Of a stretch of 31,800 nt of DNA, positions 1-6,842 are shown piece by piece. How positions within the stretch are numbered: the first letter of the stretch is position 1; each line of letters starts with the position of its first letter. The notes beneath the pieces are model-generated. The model made no database searches. It was not told where the DNA came from and was given only the letters and a program-made list of their open reading frames with translations. Origin of the DNA: SIG437 sp045648985 (lineage in GTDB: Bacteria; Bacillota; Clostridia; UBA1381; UBA9506); the NCBI GenBank assembly GCA_045648985.1, contig JAZROZ010000016.1, positions 1 to 31,800 on the forward strand, read 5' to 3'. A program made the translations under genes and the position numbers.

Positions 1-2
1 TT

Positions 3-32
3 ATTATATCATACTGCATCCGCACTTGTCAA
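3..32 (-). promoter_or_regulatory. Leftward sigma-A promoter (proximal of a tandem pair)
   Basis: Read on the minus strand, a perfect -35 TTGACA (27-32) is followed after 18 nt by a perfect -10 TATAAT (3-8). It would drive a gene lying left of the window. Its strength and the second promoter behind it resemble stable-RNA or other highly expressed operons, but the transcribed gene is not visible. Confidence 0.6.
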
Positions 33-85
33 GAACTTTTTTCAACTTTTTCAAACTTTCTTGTCTCTTAAGCGACAGCTTTATT

Positions 86-115
86 ATATTACCACATACC
101 TTACCCTATTGTCAA
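86..115 (-). promoter_or_regulatory. Leftward sigma-A promoter (distal of a tandem pair)
   Basis: On the minus strand TTGACA (110-115) is followed after 18 nt by TAATAT (86-91), with TATAAT overlapping it three bases further on. It points the same way as the promoter at 3-32 and lies about 83 bp upstream of it. The first 147 bases of the window contain no credible gene, so this is the regulatory region of a gene outside the window. Confidence 0.5.
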
Positions 116-147
116 CCCCTTTTTTAAACTTTTTTTGAAAATTTTTA

Positions 148-176
148 TTGACTTTTTCCGCTTTATCAAATATAAT
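148..176 (+). promoter_or_regulatory. Promoter of the cad metal-resistance operon
   Basis: TTGACT (148-153) and TATAAT (171-176) are separated by exactly 17 nt. The predicted transcription start falls at about 183, inside the palindromic operator at 181-210, so a bound repressor would block initiation. The 233-2705 genes have no other obvious promoter between them. Confidence 0.75.
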
Positions 177-180
177 ATAT

Positions 181-210
181 TTAATAGTTGAACAGTTGTT
201 CAACTATTAA
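181..210 (+). promoter_or_regulatory. ArsR/SmtB/CadC-type operator palindrome
   Basis: A perfect inverted repeat with 13-bp arms (181-193 and 198-210) around a 4-nt centre. Its core TGAACAgTTGTTCA matches the TGAACA/TGTTCA half-sites typical of SmtB/ArsR-family metal sensors. It begins four bases after the -10 box, covers the predicted transcription start, and precedes the gene for a CadC-like repressor. This implies repression relieved by metal. Confidence 0.8.
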
Positions 211-232
211 ATTGACTTAAGGAGATTTACTT

Positions 233-592
233 ATGAAAAAGGATATGGAAATATTATGCAATTGTGAAGTAATACACTCGGACATCTTAAAAAATATCAA
301 TGAACAGATGCCCGATGAAAACGAAATCTATGATCTTTCTGATTTTTTCAAGATGTTTGGCGACAGCACACGAATCAAGATTATGTGTGCATTAGATCAG
401 GGTGAAATGTGTGTGTGCGACTTAGCGATACTTTTAGGTATGACGAAATCAGCCATATCTCATCAGTTAAAATCATTAAAACAATCTTCCCTTGTGAAAT
501 GTCGCAGAGATGGCAAATCTGTTATCTACTCTCTTGCAGATGACCACGTAAGACAAATTGTTGAAATGGGTTTAAGTCATATACGGGAATAA
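233..592 (+). CDS. cadC: CadC-like metal-sensing transcriptional repressor (ArsR/SmtB family)
   Basis: A 119-residue winged-helix repressor of the ArsR/SmtB family, expected to bind the palindrome just upstream and to release it when Cd(II), Pb(II) or Zn(II) binds. The N terminus carries Cys9 and Cys11, and the recognition-helix region has Cys60-Val-Cys62, together matching the thiolate site (alpha3N) of CadC. Near the C terminus Asp103, His105, His116 and Glu119 have the same spacing as the second (alpha5) site of Staphylococcus CadC. The DNA-binding helix follows at about residues 64-84 (TKSAISHQLK). The ATG is preceded by AAGGAG. It is the first gene of an operon with an HMA protein and a P1B ATPase. 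The family and metal class are well supported by the ligand pattern; which metal is the inducer is inference. Confidence 0.88.
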   Translation: MKKDMEILCNCEVIHSDILKNINEQMPDENEIYDLSDFFKMFGDSTRIKIMCALDQGEMCVCDLAILLGMTKSAISHQLKSLKQSSLVKCRRDGKSVIYSLADDHVRQIVEMGLSHIRE

Positions 593-630
593 ATACATCA
601 TATTAATATATTGTACAGAGGGGGATTATC

Positions 631-849
631 ATGACTAAAACATTCAAGTTAAATGGTCTGTGTTGTGCAGGTTGTGCTGCTAAAATTGAAAATGGTATTT
701 CTAAAATCCAGGGAGTCGAAGACGTTTCGCTAAGCTTTATGACTACAAAACTAACCATAGAGGCAGACTTAGATGAAATGTCACGCATAACCGACGAAGC
801 AAAGAAGATAATTAAAAAATATGAGCCTGATGTGTTGGTTATTGAGTAA
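631..849 (+). CDS. Free-standing heavy-metal-associated (HMA) domain protein
   Basis: A 72-residue protein that is a single ferredoxin-like HMA domain. The metal-binding loop near residue 10 reads GLCCAGCA, giving a CxxC pair (plus one extra cysteine) in place of the common MxCxxC. Such domains carry soft metals to, or form the N terminus of, P1B-type ATPases. The start is preceded by GAGGGGG. The next gene, 14 bp away, encodes an ATPase that lacks an N-terminal HMA domain, so this looks like that domain encoded as a separate polypeptide. Acting as a metal chaperone or regulatory subunit of the ATPase is inference. Confidence 0.8.
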   Translation: MTKTFKLNGLCCAGCAAKIENGISKIQGVEDVSLSFMTTKLTIEADLDEMSRITDEAKKIIKKYEPDVLVIE

Positions 850-863
850 TATAAGGAGATATT

Positions 864-2705
864 ATGAAAAAGAACATAATAAAAATTATTATTTCGGCTT
901 TTTTGATACTTTTTTCTGCTATCTTTTTGCAACATTTTGAAACAGCTCAGTTCGTACTCTTCATTGTTTCATATCTAATAGTAGGATATGATATAATTTT
1001 CAAAGCAATACGAAATATCATTCACGGCGATGTCTTTAATGAAAACTTTTTAATGGCAATCGCATCACTGGCGGCTTCTATAATAGGAGAAGAAACAGAG
1101 GGCATTGCCGTTATGCTTTTCTACCAGGTAGGCGAAATGTTTCAGGAATATGCAGTTGATAAATCAAGAAAGACAATATCTTCCTTGCTCCAAATATGTC
1201 CTGACAAAGCCACAGTTATAAGAAACGGCAAATACGAAGATATTTATTGTGAAGATGTAGAAATCGGCGAAACAATAATCATAAAACCAGGCGAGAGAAT
1301 ACCGCTTGATGCAATTGTCACAAGCGGTGAAACTTCGATTGATACTTCTGCCGTTACAGGTGAATCTGTGCCACGATTTGCAAAAGTCGGCGATGAGATT
1401 TTAAGCGGATGTATTAATGAAAGTAATGCCATTACGGCAAAAGTTATCCGCATCTTCAGTGAATCCACCGCTTCTATGATTCTTGAGATGGTAGAAAATG
1501 CTCAAGGCAAAAAGTCCAAATCAGAAAAATTTATAACTAAATCTGCACGTTTCTACACACCATTTGTCGTGTTTGCCGCTCTTTTTATGGCAATCATTCC
1601 ACCTTTGATTTTCGGCAGCCTTACCTTTAGACAGCAAATCTATAAAGCACTTTCTTTTTTAGTTGCGTCGTGCCCTTGCGCTTTGGTTATATCTGTTCCG
1701 CTTGCTTTCTTTGGTGGAATTGGAAATGCGGCTAAATGCGGAATTCTTATAAAAGGTGGGAACTATCTCGAAGCTTTAGCAAATAGCAAAATATTTGTTT
1801 TTGACAAGACAGGTACGATGACAAAAGGTGTGTTTGATGTCATGGATATCAGCAGTGAGTCACTTTCAAAAGATGAACTATTGCGAATTGCAGCGCATTG
1901 TGAATGTTTTTCAAATCACCCTGTTGCAGTTTCAATCAAAAGAGCATACGAAAAAGAATTGGACAAATCACTCGTAACTTATACAGAAGAATTTGCAGGA
2001 CTTGGTGTTTGTTCTGTAGTAGATGGTATTAGATATTATGCCGGCAACTCAAAGCTTATGGAAAAAGTCGGACACCCTACCCACACTACCGCTTTTGAAA
2101 TTACAACAATACATCTTTGCACCGAAGATGCGTATCTCGGTTATATCTCCTTTTCAGATGAAGTCAAGCCCGACAGCAAAAAAACAATTGGCTCACTAAA
2201 GCAGTCTGGAATCAAAAAGACAGTTATGCTTACAGGAGATTCAAAGAAGAGTGCAGATGTTGTTGCGACTCAGATAGGAATAGATGAAGTGTATGCATAT
2301 TTAACGCCAGGCGATAAGCTAAAACATATCGAAAAGCTTTTAGATGAATCAAAAAAAGGTGAAAAGGTAGTTTTTGTAGGTGACGGTATTAATGATACAC
2401 CTGCCCTTTCTCGCGCTGATATTGGTGTTTCTATGGGCATATCAGGAACAGATGCAGCTATTGCTGCTGCAGACGTAGTTATTATGACAGATGAGCCATC
2501 AAAACTTGTTGATGCTTTGAAGATTTCAAAATATACACTAAGAATAGTCAAACAAAACATCATCTTTTCTCTTTTTGTGAAAGCTTTGATTCTTGTTTTA
2601 TGTGTAATCTCATTAGCATCTATGTGGGCGGCTGTTTTTGCCGATGTTGGGGTTTCCGTCATCGCTATTTTAAATGCAATACGCGTATTAAGAAAAAAAT
2701 ATTGA
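864..2705 (+). CDS. cadA: Cd/Zn/Pb-exporting P1B-type ATPase, CadA-like
   Basis: A 613-residue membrane pump that exports divalent soft metals with ATP. Visible in order: N-terminal membrane segments (about 7-40), the actuator motif TGES (165-168), the transmembrane metal site CPC (270-272), the phosphorylated aspartate D314 in DKTGT, the His-Pro pair of the nucleotide domain (352-353), and the hinge GDGIND (506-511). The last two membrane helices carry Lys573 and Asp594, residues typical of the P1B-2 (Zn/Cd/Pb) rather than the copper subgroup. The protein starts directly with its first membrane helix and has no N-terminal HMA domain; that domain is encoded just upstream. The ATG follows AAGGAG. 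Together with the CadC-like repressor this is a complete inducible efflux operon. The exact metal range cannot be read from sequence. Confidence 0.9.
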   Translation: MKKNIIKIIISAFLILFSAIFLQHFETAQFVLFIVSYLIVGYDIIFKAIRNIIHGDVFNENFLMAIASLAASIIGEETEGIAVMLFYQVGEMFQEYAVDKSRKTISSLLQICPDKATVIRNGKYEDIYCEDVEIGETIIIKPGERIPLDAIVTSGETSIDTSAVTGESVPRFAKVGDEILSGCINESNAITAKVIRIFSESTASMILEMVENAQGKKSKSEKFITKSARFYTPFVVFAALFMAIIPPLIFGSLTFRQQIYKALSFLVASCPCALVISVPLAFFGGIGNAAKCGILIKGGNYLEALANSKIFVFDKTGTMTKGVFDVMDISSESLSKDELLRIAAHCECFSNHPVAVSIKRAYEKELDKSLVTYTEEFAGLGVCSVVDGIRYYAGNSKLMEKVGHPTHTTAFEITTIHLCTEDAYLGYISFSDEVKPDSKKTIGSLKQSGIKKTVMLTGDSKKSADVVATQIGIDEVYAYLTPGDKLKHIEKLLDESKKGEKVVFVGDGINDTPALSRADIGVSMGISGTDAAIAAADVVIMTDEPSKLVDALKISKYTLRIVKQNIIFSLFVKALILVLCVISLASMWAAVFADVGVSVIAILNAIRVLRKKY

Positions 2706-2730
2706 ATCTTATAAGGATATGATATATAAT
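2702..2730 (+). promoter_or_regulatory. Promoter for rdgB
   Basis: TTGAAT (2702-2707, overlapping the cadA stop codon) and TATAAT (2725-2730) are separated by 17 nt. The rdgB start lies 38 nt beyond, so rdgB probably has its own promoter and does not depend only on the metal-inducible one. Confidence 0.5.
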
Positions 2731-2768
2731 TAATATTATAATAAGACACAAAAGGATTTGATAAGACT

Positions 2769-3354
2769 ATGTCACAAAAAATATATGTTGCAACAAACAA
2801 TCAGGGAAAGCTGCGTGAAATAAAAGCAATTCTTCCCGAGTTTGAAGTTCTTGCTATACGCGATTTGGGTTATGATTTTGATGTAGAAGAAGATGGTCGG
2901 ACTTTCGCCGAAAATTCCTATAAAAAAGCTATCGCTCTTTTCGAGCTTACAAAATGTCCCGTTTTTGCTGATGACTCAGGACTATGTGTTGATGCTTTAG
3001 ACGGCGCTCCGGGTGTATATTCTGCGCGCTATGCAGGCGAGCACGGAAGCGACGAAAAAAATGTTGAAAAATTACTATATGATATGAAAGATGTTCCCAT
3101 TGGTAAAAGAAATGCAAAATTCGTCTGTGATATCTGTTTTATAAATGAATACGGCTGTTTTCCACGCATGCGGAGAATGTCATGGTGAAATTAATTTTGC
3201 GCCTGTAGGAAAAAATGGCTTTGGTTATGACCCGATACTCTATATCCCTGAATTTAAAAAGACAATGGCGGAGATTTCCCCCGAAGAAAAGAATAAGATA
3301 AGCCACAGAGCAAAGGCTTTAGCGATTTTAAAAGAAAAGCTAACAGAAAAATAA
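2769..3354 (+). pseudogene. rdgB: XTP/dITP diphosphatase (RdgB/HAM1 family), interrupted by a frameshift
   Basis: This family hydrolyses non-canonical purine triphosphates (XTP, dITP, ITP) to monophosphates, cleansing the nucleotide pool. The 5' part (2769-about 3162) encodes the N-terminal substrate loop ATNNQGK near residue 7, then ENSYKKA and FADDSGLCVDAL. The 3' part, in the next frame to the stop at 3354, encodes GEC.GEI, GFGYDP and ISHRAKAL, the conserved C-terminal half. Dropping one base near 3159-3164 (for example one C of ttttccacg) joins them into a protein of about 195 residues, the normal family length. As written, the reading frame stops after 139 residues and would lack the C-terminal part of the active site. 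It could be a real inactivating mutation, a sequencing or assembly error, or much less likely a +1 recoding site. Confidence 0.85.
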
Positions 3355-3361
3355 ATAAAAA

Positions 3362-3676
3362 AAATAAATCTTTCGCCAAGCTTGGGCGGTGCTTGTTAGG
3401 GATAAATCGCCATAAAAACACGATTTTAGCACATAACTGCGTTAAAAAGGCTCATAATCCGTCAGGATAATTTTACATTTTTGCCTTGTTATGCACAAAA
3501 ATCGAAGTTTTTATGGTGCAAAGCAGTTCTGGGTTAGGAATTTTTAGACTTAAAGAAATAAAAAATGTAGGCATACTGACGTATTCCTACATTTTTTTGT
3601 GCACTACAAGGCGAAAATAACAAGCCAAAACCGGTTTCTCCCTAAGAAGCACCGCCCTTGGTGAAAGGTTTATTTT
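3362..3676. repeat. Nested palindromic non-coding element with about 37-40 bp terminal inverted repeats (MITE-like)
   Basis: This 315-bp stretch between convergent genes has no credible reading frame. Its ends are imperfect inverted repeats of each other (3362-3401 and 3640-3676, sharing CTTTC.CCAAG, GGGCGGTGCTT and TTAGGG). Inside lies a second inverted repeat (3410-3437 and 3488-3516, arms beginning CCATAAAAAC), and then a hairpin at 3560-3597. Short segments around GCCTTG pair across the element as well. The organisation matches a miniature inverted-repeat element or a large structured intergenic repeat. I could not find an obvious target-site duplication, because both flanks are runs of A and T. 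Confidence 0.65.
3560..3597. terminator. Bidirectional intrinsic terminator hairpin inside the palindromic element
   Basis: A 12-bp perfect outer stem (3560-3571 with 3586-3597) continues past a single mismatch into ATAC/GTAT around a TGAC loop. A run of seven T follows on the plus strand, and six T then ATTTC on the minus strand. It sits between the convergent rdgB and transketolase genes and could end transcription from both sides. Confidence 0.6.
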
Positions 3677-3687
3677 ATTTCAGTTTA

Positions 3688-4626
3688 TTATTTCTTTAAA
3701 GCAATAACTTCTTTTGCTTTTTTAATGATATTTGCAGCTGTTAAGCCATATTCTTCCAAGAGAATAGCAGGCTTACCTGATTTACCGAACTTATCTTCTG
3801 TGCCAACTCTGAGCATTGGAACAGGACAAGTTTCGCAAAGTACCTCTGCAACTGCACTACCAAGACCACCGATGATATTATGTTCTTCAGCAGTTACGAT
3901 AGCGCCTGTTTCTTTAGCAGCCTTAGTGATTATTTCTCTGTCGATAGGCTTAATTGTGTGAATATTGATAACACGTGCACTGATTCCTTCTTCGGCTAAT
4001 GCTTTTCCAGCTTCAATAGCTTCAGGAACCATAAGACCTGTAGCGATGATTGTAACATCTGTGCCTTCAGCAAGCTGAACGCCTTTACCAAGTTCAAACT
4101 TATATGTCGCTCTGTCAAAAAGTTCCGGAACAGCAAGTCTGCCAAATCTTAAATATACAGGACCATCATGCTTGATTGCTGCTTCAACAGCTAAAATTGA
4201 TTCTGTTGCATCTGCAGGGTTTAAGATAACCATACCAGGAATTGTTCTCATGATACCGATATCTTCTAAGCATTGGTGAGATGCACCGTCTTCACCAACA
4301 GAAATACCTGCATGTGTTGCACCGATTTTAACGTTTAAGTGCGGATATCCTACAGAGTTTCTGATTTGTTCAAAAGCTCTGCCTGCAGCAAACATAGCAA
4401 AAGAGCTTACAAAAACTGTCTTGCCGCATGCTGCAATACCTGCTGCTGTAGAAACCATGTTTGCTTCTGCAATACCTGCGTTAAAGAATCTTTCGGGGAA
4501 TTTTTTCTTGAAAGTGTCTGTTTTTGTTGATTTTGAGAGGTCGGCATCAAATACTACAATATCATATTTTTCACCAAATTCAGCTAAAGCTAAACCGTAA
4601 GCCTCACGAGTTGCCATTTTACCCAT
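3688..4626 (-). CDS. Transketolase, C-terminal subunit
   Basis: The C-terminal half of a split transketolase (312 residues), holding the pyrimidine-binding (TPP Pyr) domain and the C-terminal transketolase domain. With the N-terminal subunit it transfers two-carbon units in the non-oxidative pentose phosphate pathway. Recognisable stretches are FNAGIAEANM (the helix with the cofactor-activating Glu) and ATHAGISVGEDGASHQ, then the C-terminal domain from about residue 190. The start ATG overlaps the stop codon of the upstream subunit by one base (TAATG) and is preceded by GGAGG inside that gene, so the two halves are translationally coupled. Split subunits of this kind are common in Clostridia and archaea. 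A related DXP-synthase-like or sugar-specific transketolase activity is possible but less likely. Confidence 0.9.
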   Translation of the reverse strand: MGKMATREAYGLALAEFGEKYDIVVFDADLSKSTKTDTFKKKFPERFFNAGIAEANMVSTAAGIAACGKTVFVSSFAMFAAGRAFEQIRNSVGYPHLNVKIGATHAGISVGEDGASHQCLEDIGIMRTIPGMVILNPADATESILAVEAAIKHDGPVYLRFGRLAVPELFDRATYKFELGKGVQLAEGTDVTIIATGLMVPEAIEAGKALAEEGISARVINIHTIKPIDREIITKAAKETGAIVTAEEHNIIGGLGSAVAEVLCETCPVPMLRVGTEDKFGKSGKPAILLEEYGLTAANIIKKAKEVIALKK

Positions 4627-5474
4627 TATGCCTGCACCTCCAGTTCTTTAATGCGGCTTTCAATTTCTGAAATAGCCTGATTATATTGTTCTTCATTCGG
4701 GGCATTACCATGCCATCCTGCCTGATTTTCCATAAATGAAACGCCTTTACCCTTAACACTCTTCATCACAATTACAGAAGGCTTGTCTTTTACACTCTTA
4801 GCCTCCATAAGTGCATCATAAAGAGCTATATGGTCATGGGCATCACAAAGGATTACATTCCAGCCAAATGCTGCAAATTTTTCATCTATCGGGAGCGGAG
4901 ACATAACTTTTGAAATATCACCGTCAATCTGAAGACCATTAAAGTCAACGATTGCTGTTATATTATCAAGGTTGTAGTGAGCCGCAAGCATAGCAGCCTC
5001 CCAAACCTGACCCTCTTCAATTTCACCATCACCCAAGATAGCATATGTTCTGTATGATTTTTTATCAAGCTTAGCGCTAAGTGCCATACCGTTTGCAGCA
5101 CTCAATCCCTGACCGAGTGAACCTGCTGACATATCAACACCAGGAACACCTTTCATATCAGGATGACCCTGAAGATAGCTATCTGCTTTTCTGAATGTAG
5201 CACAATCGCTCACAGGGAAATATCCTCTTTCAGCAAGAGCTCCGTAAAGAGCAGGGCTACAGTGACCTTTAGACAATACTAATCTGTCTCTATCCTCCAT
5301 TTTAGGATTTTCTGGATCAATATTCATGACCTCAAAATAAAGTACGGACAACAAATCCGCAATGGATAAAGAACCGCCCGGATGACCTGAAGCAGCATTA
5401 TATACAGCAGTAAGAGCATTTTTTCTGATTTTTTCAGAAATTATGGCAAGCTCTCTTGCTCTGTTTTTATCCAT
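4626..5474 (-). CDS. Transketolase, N-terminal subunit
   Basis: The N-terminal half of transketolase (282 residues from the chosen start), carrying the pyrophosphate-binding domain for thiamine diphosphate. SGHPGGSLS, SKGHCSPALY and LQGHPDMKG supply the conserved substrate and cofactor histidines. GDGEIEEGQ followed by the distal Asn of VDFNGLQ is the Mg-TPP motif. I start at the ATG at 5474, not six codons upstream at 5492, because GGGGAG lies six bases before it. The upstream yitT-like gene ends 22 bp away, so both transketolase subunits are probably co-transcribed with the cysE-cysS group. Confidence 0.9.
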   Translation of the reverse strand: MDKNRARELAIISEKIRKNALTAVYNAASGHPGGSLSIADLLSVLYFEVMNIDPENPKMEDRDRLVLSKGHCSPALYGALAERGYFPVSDCATFRKADSYLQGHPDMKGVPGVDMSAGSLGQGLSAANGMALSAKLDKKSYRTYAILGDGEIEEGQVWEAAMLAAHYNLDNITAIVDFNGLQIDGDISKVMSPLPIDEKFAAFGWNVILCDAHDHIALYDALMEAKSVKDKPSVIVMKSVKGKGVSFMENQAGWHGNAPNEEQYNQAISEIESRIKELEVQA

Positions 5475-5496
5475 GTTCTTCTCCCCTTTCAATAAG

Positions 5497-6372
5497 TTAA
5501 TTTATAGGATATATTTTAAAACCTTCACCCGACACCTCTCGTGCTCCTATGAAGATAATAAACGCTTTTTCATCAATCTTAGTGATAATATTTCTAAGTT
5601 TAACAAGCTCATGCTTTTTCAAAACACACATAAGCATTTTTCGGCTTTTATTTTTGTACATACCTGTAATATCAATGCTTGTCAATCCCCTGTCTATATC
5701 ACACATTATTTTGTCTGCTATTTTTTCATAGCTGTCTGATATGATATATACCATTTTTGCAGAGTTTGCACCTTGTATGATATTATCAATCAAATATGTC
5801 ACCACTAAAAGTGATATAATGCCATATAGACAAAGCTCATAGTTTGCAAAAACTATTCCGCTTGCAAGTATTATTATAAAATCTATAAAAAACAAACATT
5901 TTCCCACATCAATCACAGGAAAAAACTTGTTCAATATTTTGGCTAAAACATCAACGCCACCAGTTGTTGCTCCAACTAAGAAAACACATCCCATGCCTAT
6001 TCCAATCAATGCACCACCAACCAAAGCCGATAGCAATATATCCTGTGAAAAAGCCCGTATATAGCTTGTCAGGTCAGTAAAAACAGAAAACATAATTGTT
6101 CCGTAGATAGTCTTTAGAAGAAAACTTCTTCCAAGCATTTTAAAACCAATTAATAGTATAGGAATGTTTGTAATTAACATAAACAAGCCTATTGGAAATC
6201 CGTAAAGACCATGCAGTATAATTCCCACACCTGACACTCCGCCCGCTACCACGTTTGAATGTGATAAAAACAAGCTGATACCTATTGCTGATGATAAAGT
6301 ACCAAATGTTATTATACCATAAGTTTTCAAGTTTCCCAATAGTTTTTTATGTTTTTTTAAAAATTTTTTCAC
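5497..6372 (-). CDS. YitT/DUF2179 family membrane protein
   Basis: A 291-residue protein with five or six hydrophobic helices in the first two thirds (for example around FGTLSSAIGISLFL, and the glycine-rich segment VGGALIGIGMGCVFLVGATTGG) and a soluble DUF2179 domain at the C terminus (about 210-291, with SGEGFKIYPIN at the end). This is the YitT family, widespread in Firmicutes and of unproven function, possibly transport. A GTG start at 6372 is preferred over an upstream ATG at 6462: GGGGTG precedes it by five bases, and the longer form would run into mrnC and add a non-homologous tail. It is embedded in an operon of cysteine and translation genes, but nothing in the sequence ties it to that pathway. 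Confidence 0.82.
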   Translation of the reverse strand: MKKFLKKHKKLLGNLKTYGIITFGTLSSAIGISLFLSHSNVVAGGVSGVGIILHGLYGFPIGLFMLITNIPILLIGFKMLGRSFLLKTIYGTIMFSVFTDLTSYIRAFSQDILLSALVGGALIGIGMGCVFLVGATTGGVDVLAKILNKFFPVIDVGKCLFFIDFIIILASGIVFANYELCLYGIISLLVVTYLIDNIIQGANSAKMVYIISDSYEKIADKIMCDIDRGLTSIDITGMYKNKSRKMLMCVLKKHELVKLRNIITKIDEKAFIIFIGAREVSGEGFKIYPIN

Positions 6373-6425
6373 AACTTCACCCCGTTTTAAATATGTATCA
6401 TACAAATTGGAGTGAAATAAATATA

Positions 6426-6842
6426 CTAATCGTTTTGCACAGTAGCAACAGCCAAAGAGCAAAGCTCTATAATTCTCTCTTCCCTGCCTGTTAAATATAA
6501 ATATCCAAGCAAGGCTTCAAATCCTGTTGCTAAGTGATAATCCATAACATCTGCATTTTTGGGGACTGACGGAGATTTTGCATTTCTTCCGCGTTTGAAA
6601 ACCCAAAACTCTTCTTCTGAGAGGGTTTCAAACATAGTTTTAGCAGCATCAGCCTGAGCTTTCGCCTTAACGAACCTAACGCACTCTTTGTGAAGTTTAC
6701 CTGCCGATTCATTGGTTTTACCTACTATGTGTGCCCTTATATACAGTTCATATACACAATCACCAATAAACGCCAGCGTGAGCGGAGAATATTCTCTCGG
6801 TGGTATGGAAGTGCCACTTGGCAATATGTCGTTAATCTTCAT
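6426..6842 (-). CDS. mrnC: Mini-ribonuclease III
   Basis: A 138-residue RNase III-like protein that matures 23S rRNA ends in Firmicutes. It consists of the catalytic domain alone, without the double-stranded-RNA-binding domain of full RNase III. The signature LAFIGDCVYELYIR (about residues 27-40) carries the catalytic Asp; RGRNAKS and the second acidic segment ATGFEALLGYLYL (about 107-119, with the Glu) complete the site. It overlaps the 3' end of cysS by 11 bp. This cysS-mrnC arrangement is conserved in Bacillus and Clostridia, which strengthens the call. Confidence 0.93.
   Translation of the reverse strand: MKINDILPSGTSIPPREYSPLTLAFIGDCVYELYIRAHIVGKTNESAGKLHKECVRFVKAKAQADAAKTMFETLSEEEFWVFKRGRNAKSPSVPKNADVMDYHLATGFEALLGYLYLTGREERIIELCSLAVATVQND

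Noticed and set aside
2270..2800. A 176-codon open frame on the minus strand
   Set aside because: Antisense to the well-supported C-terminal half of cadA, with no start signal.
3145..3354. A separate 69-residue gene starting at the ATG at 3145
   Set aside because: It has no ribosome binding site and its sequence is the C-terminal half of RdgB, so it is the 3' part of the frameshifted gene.
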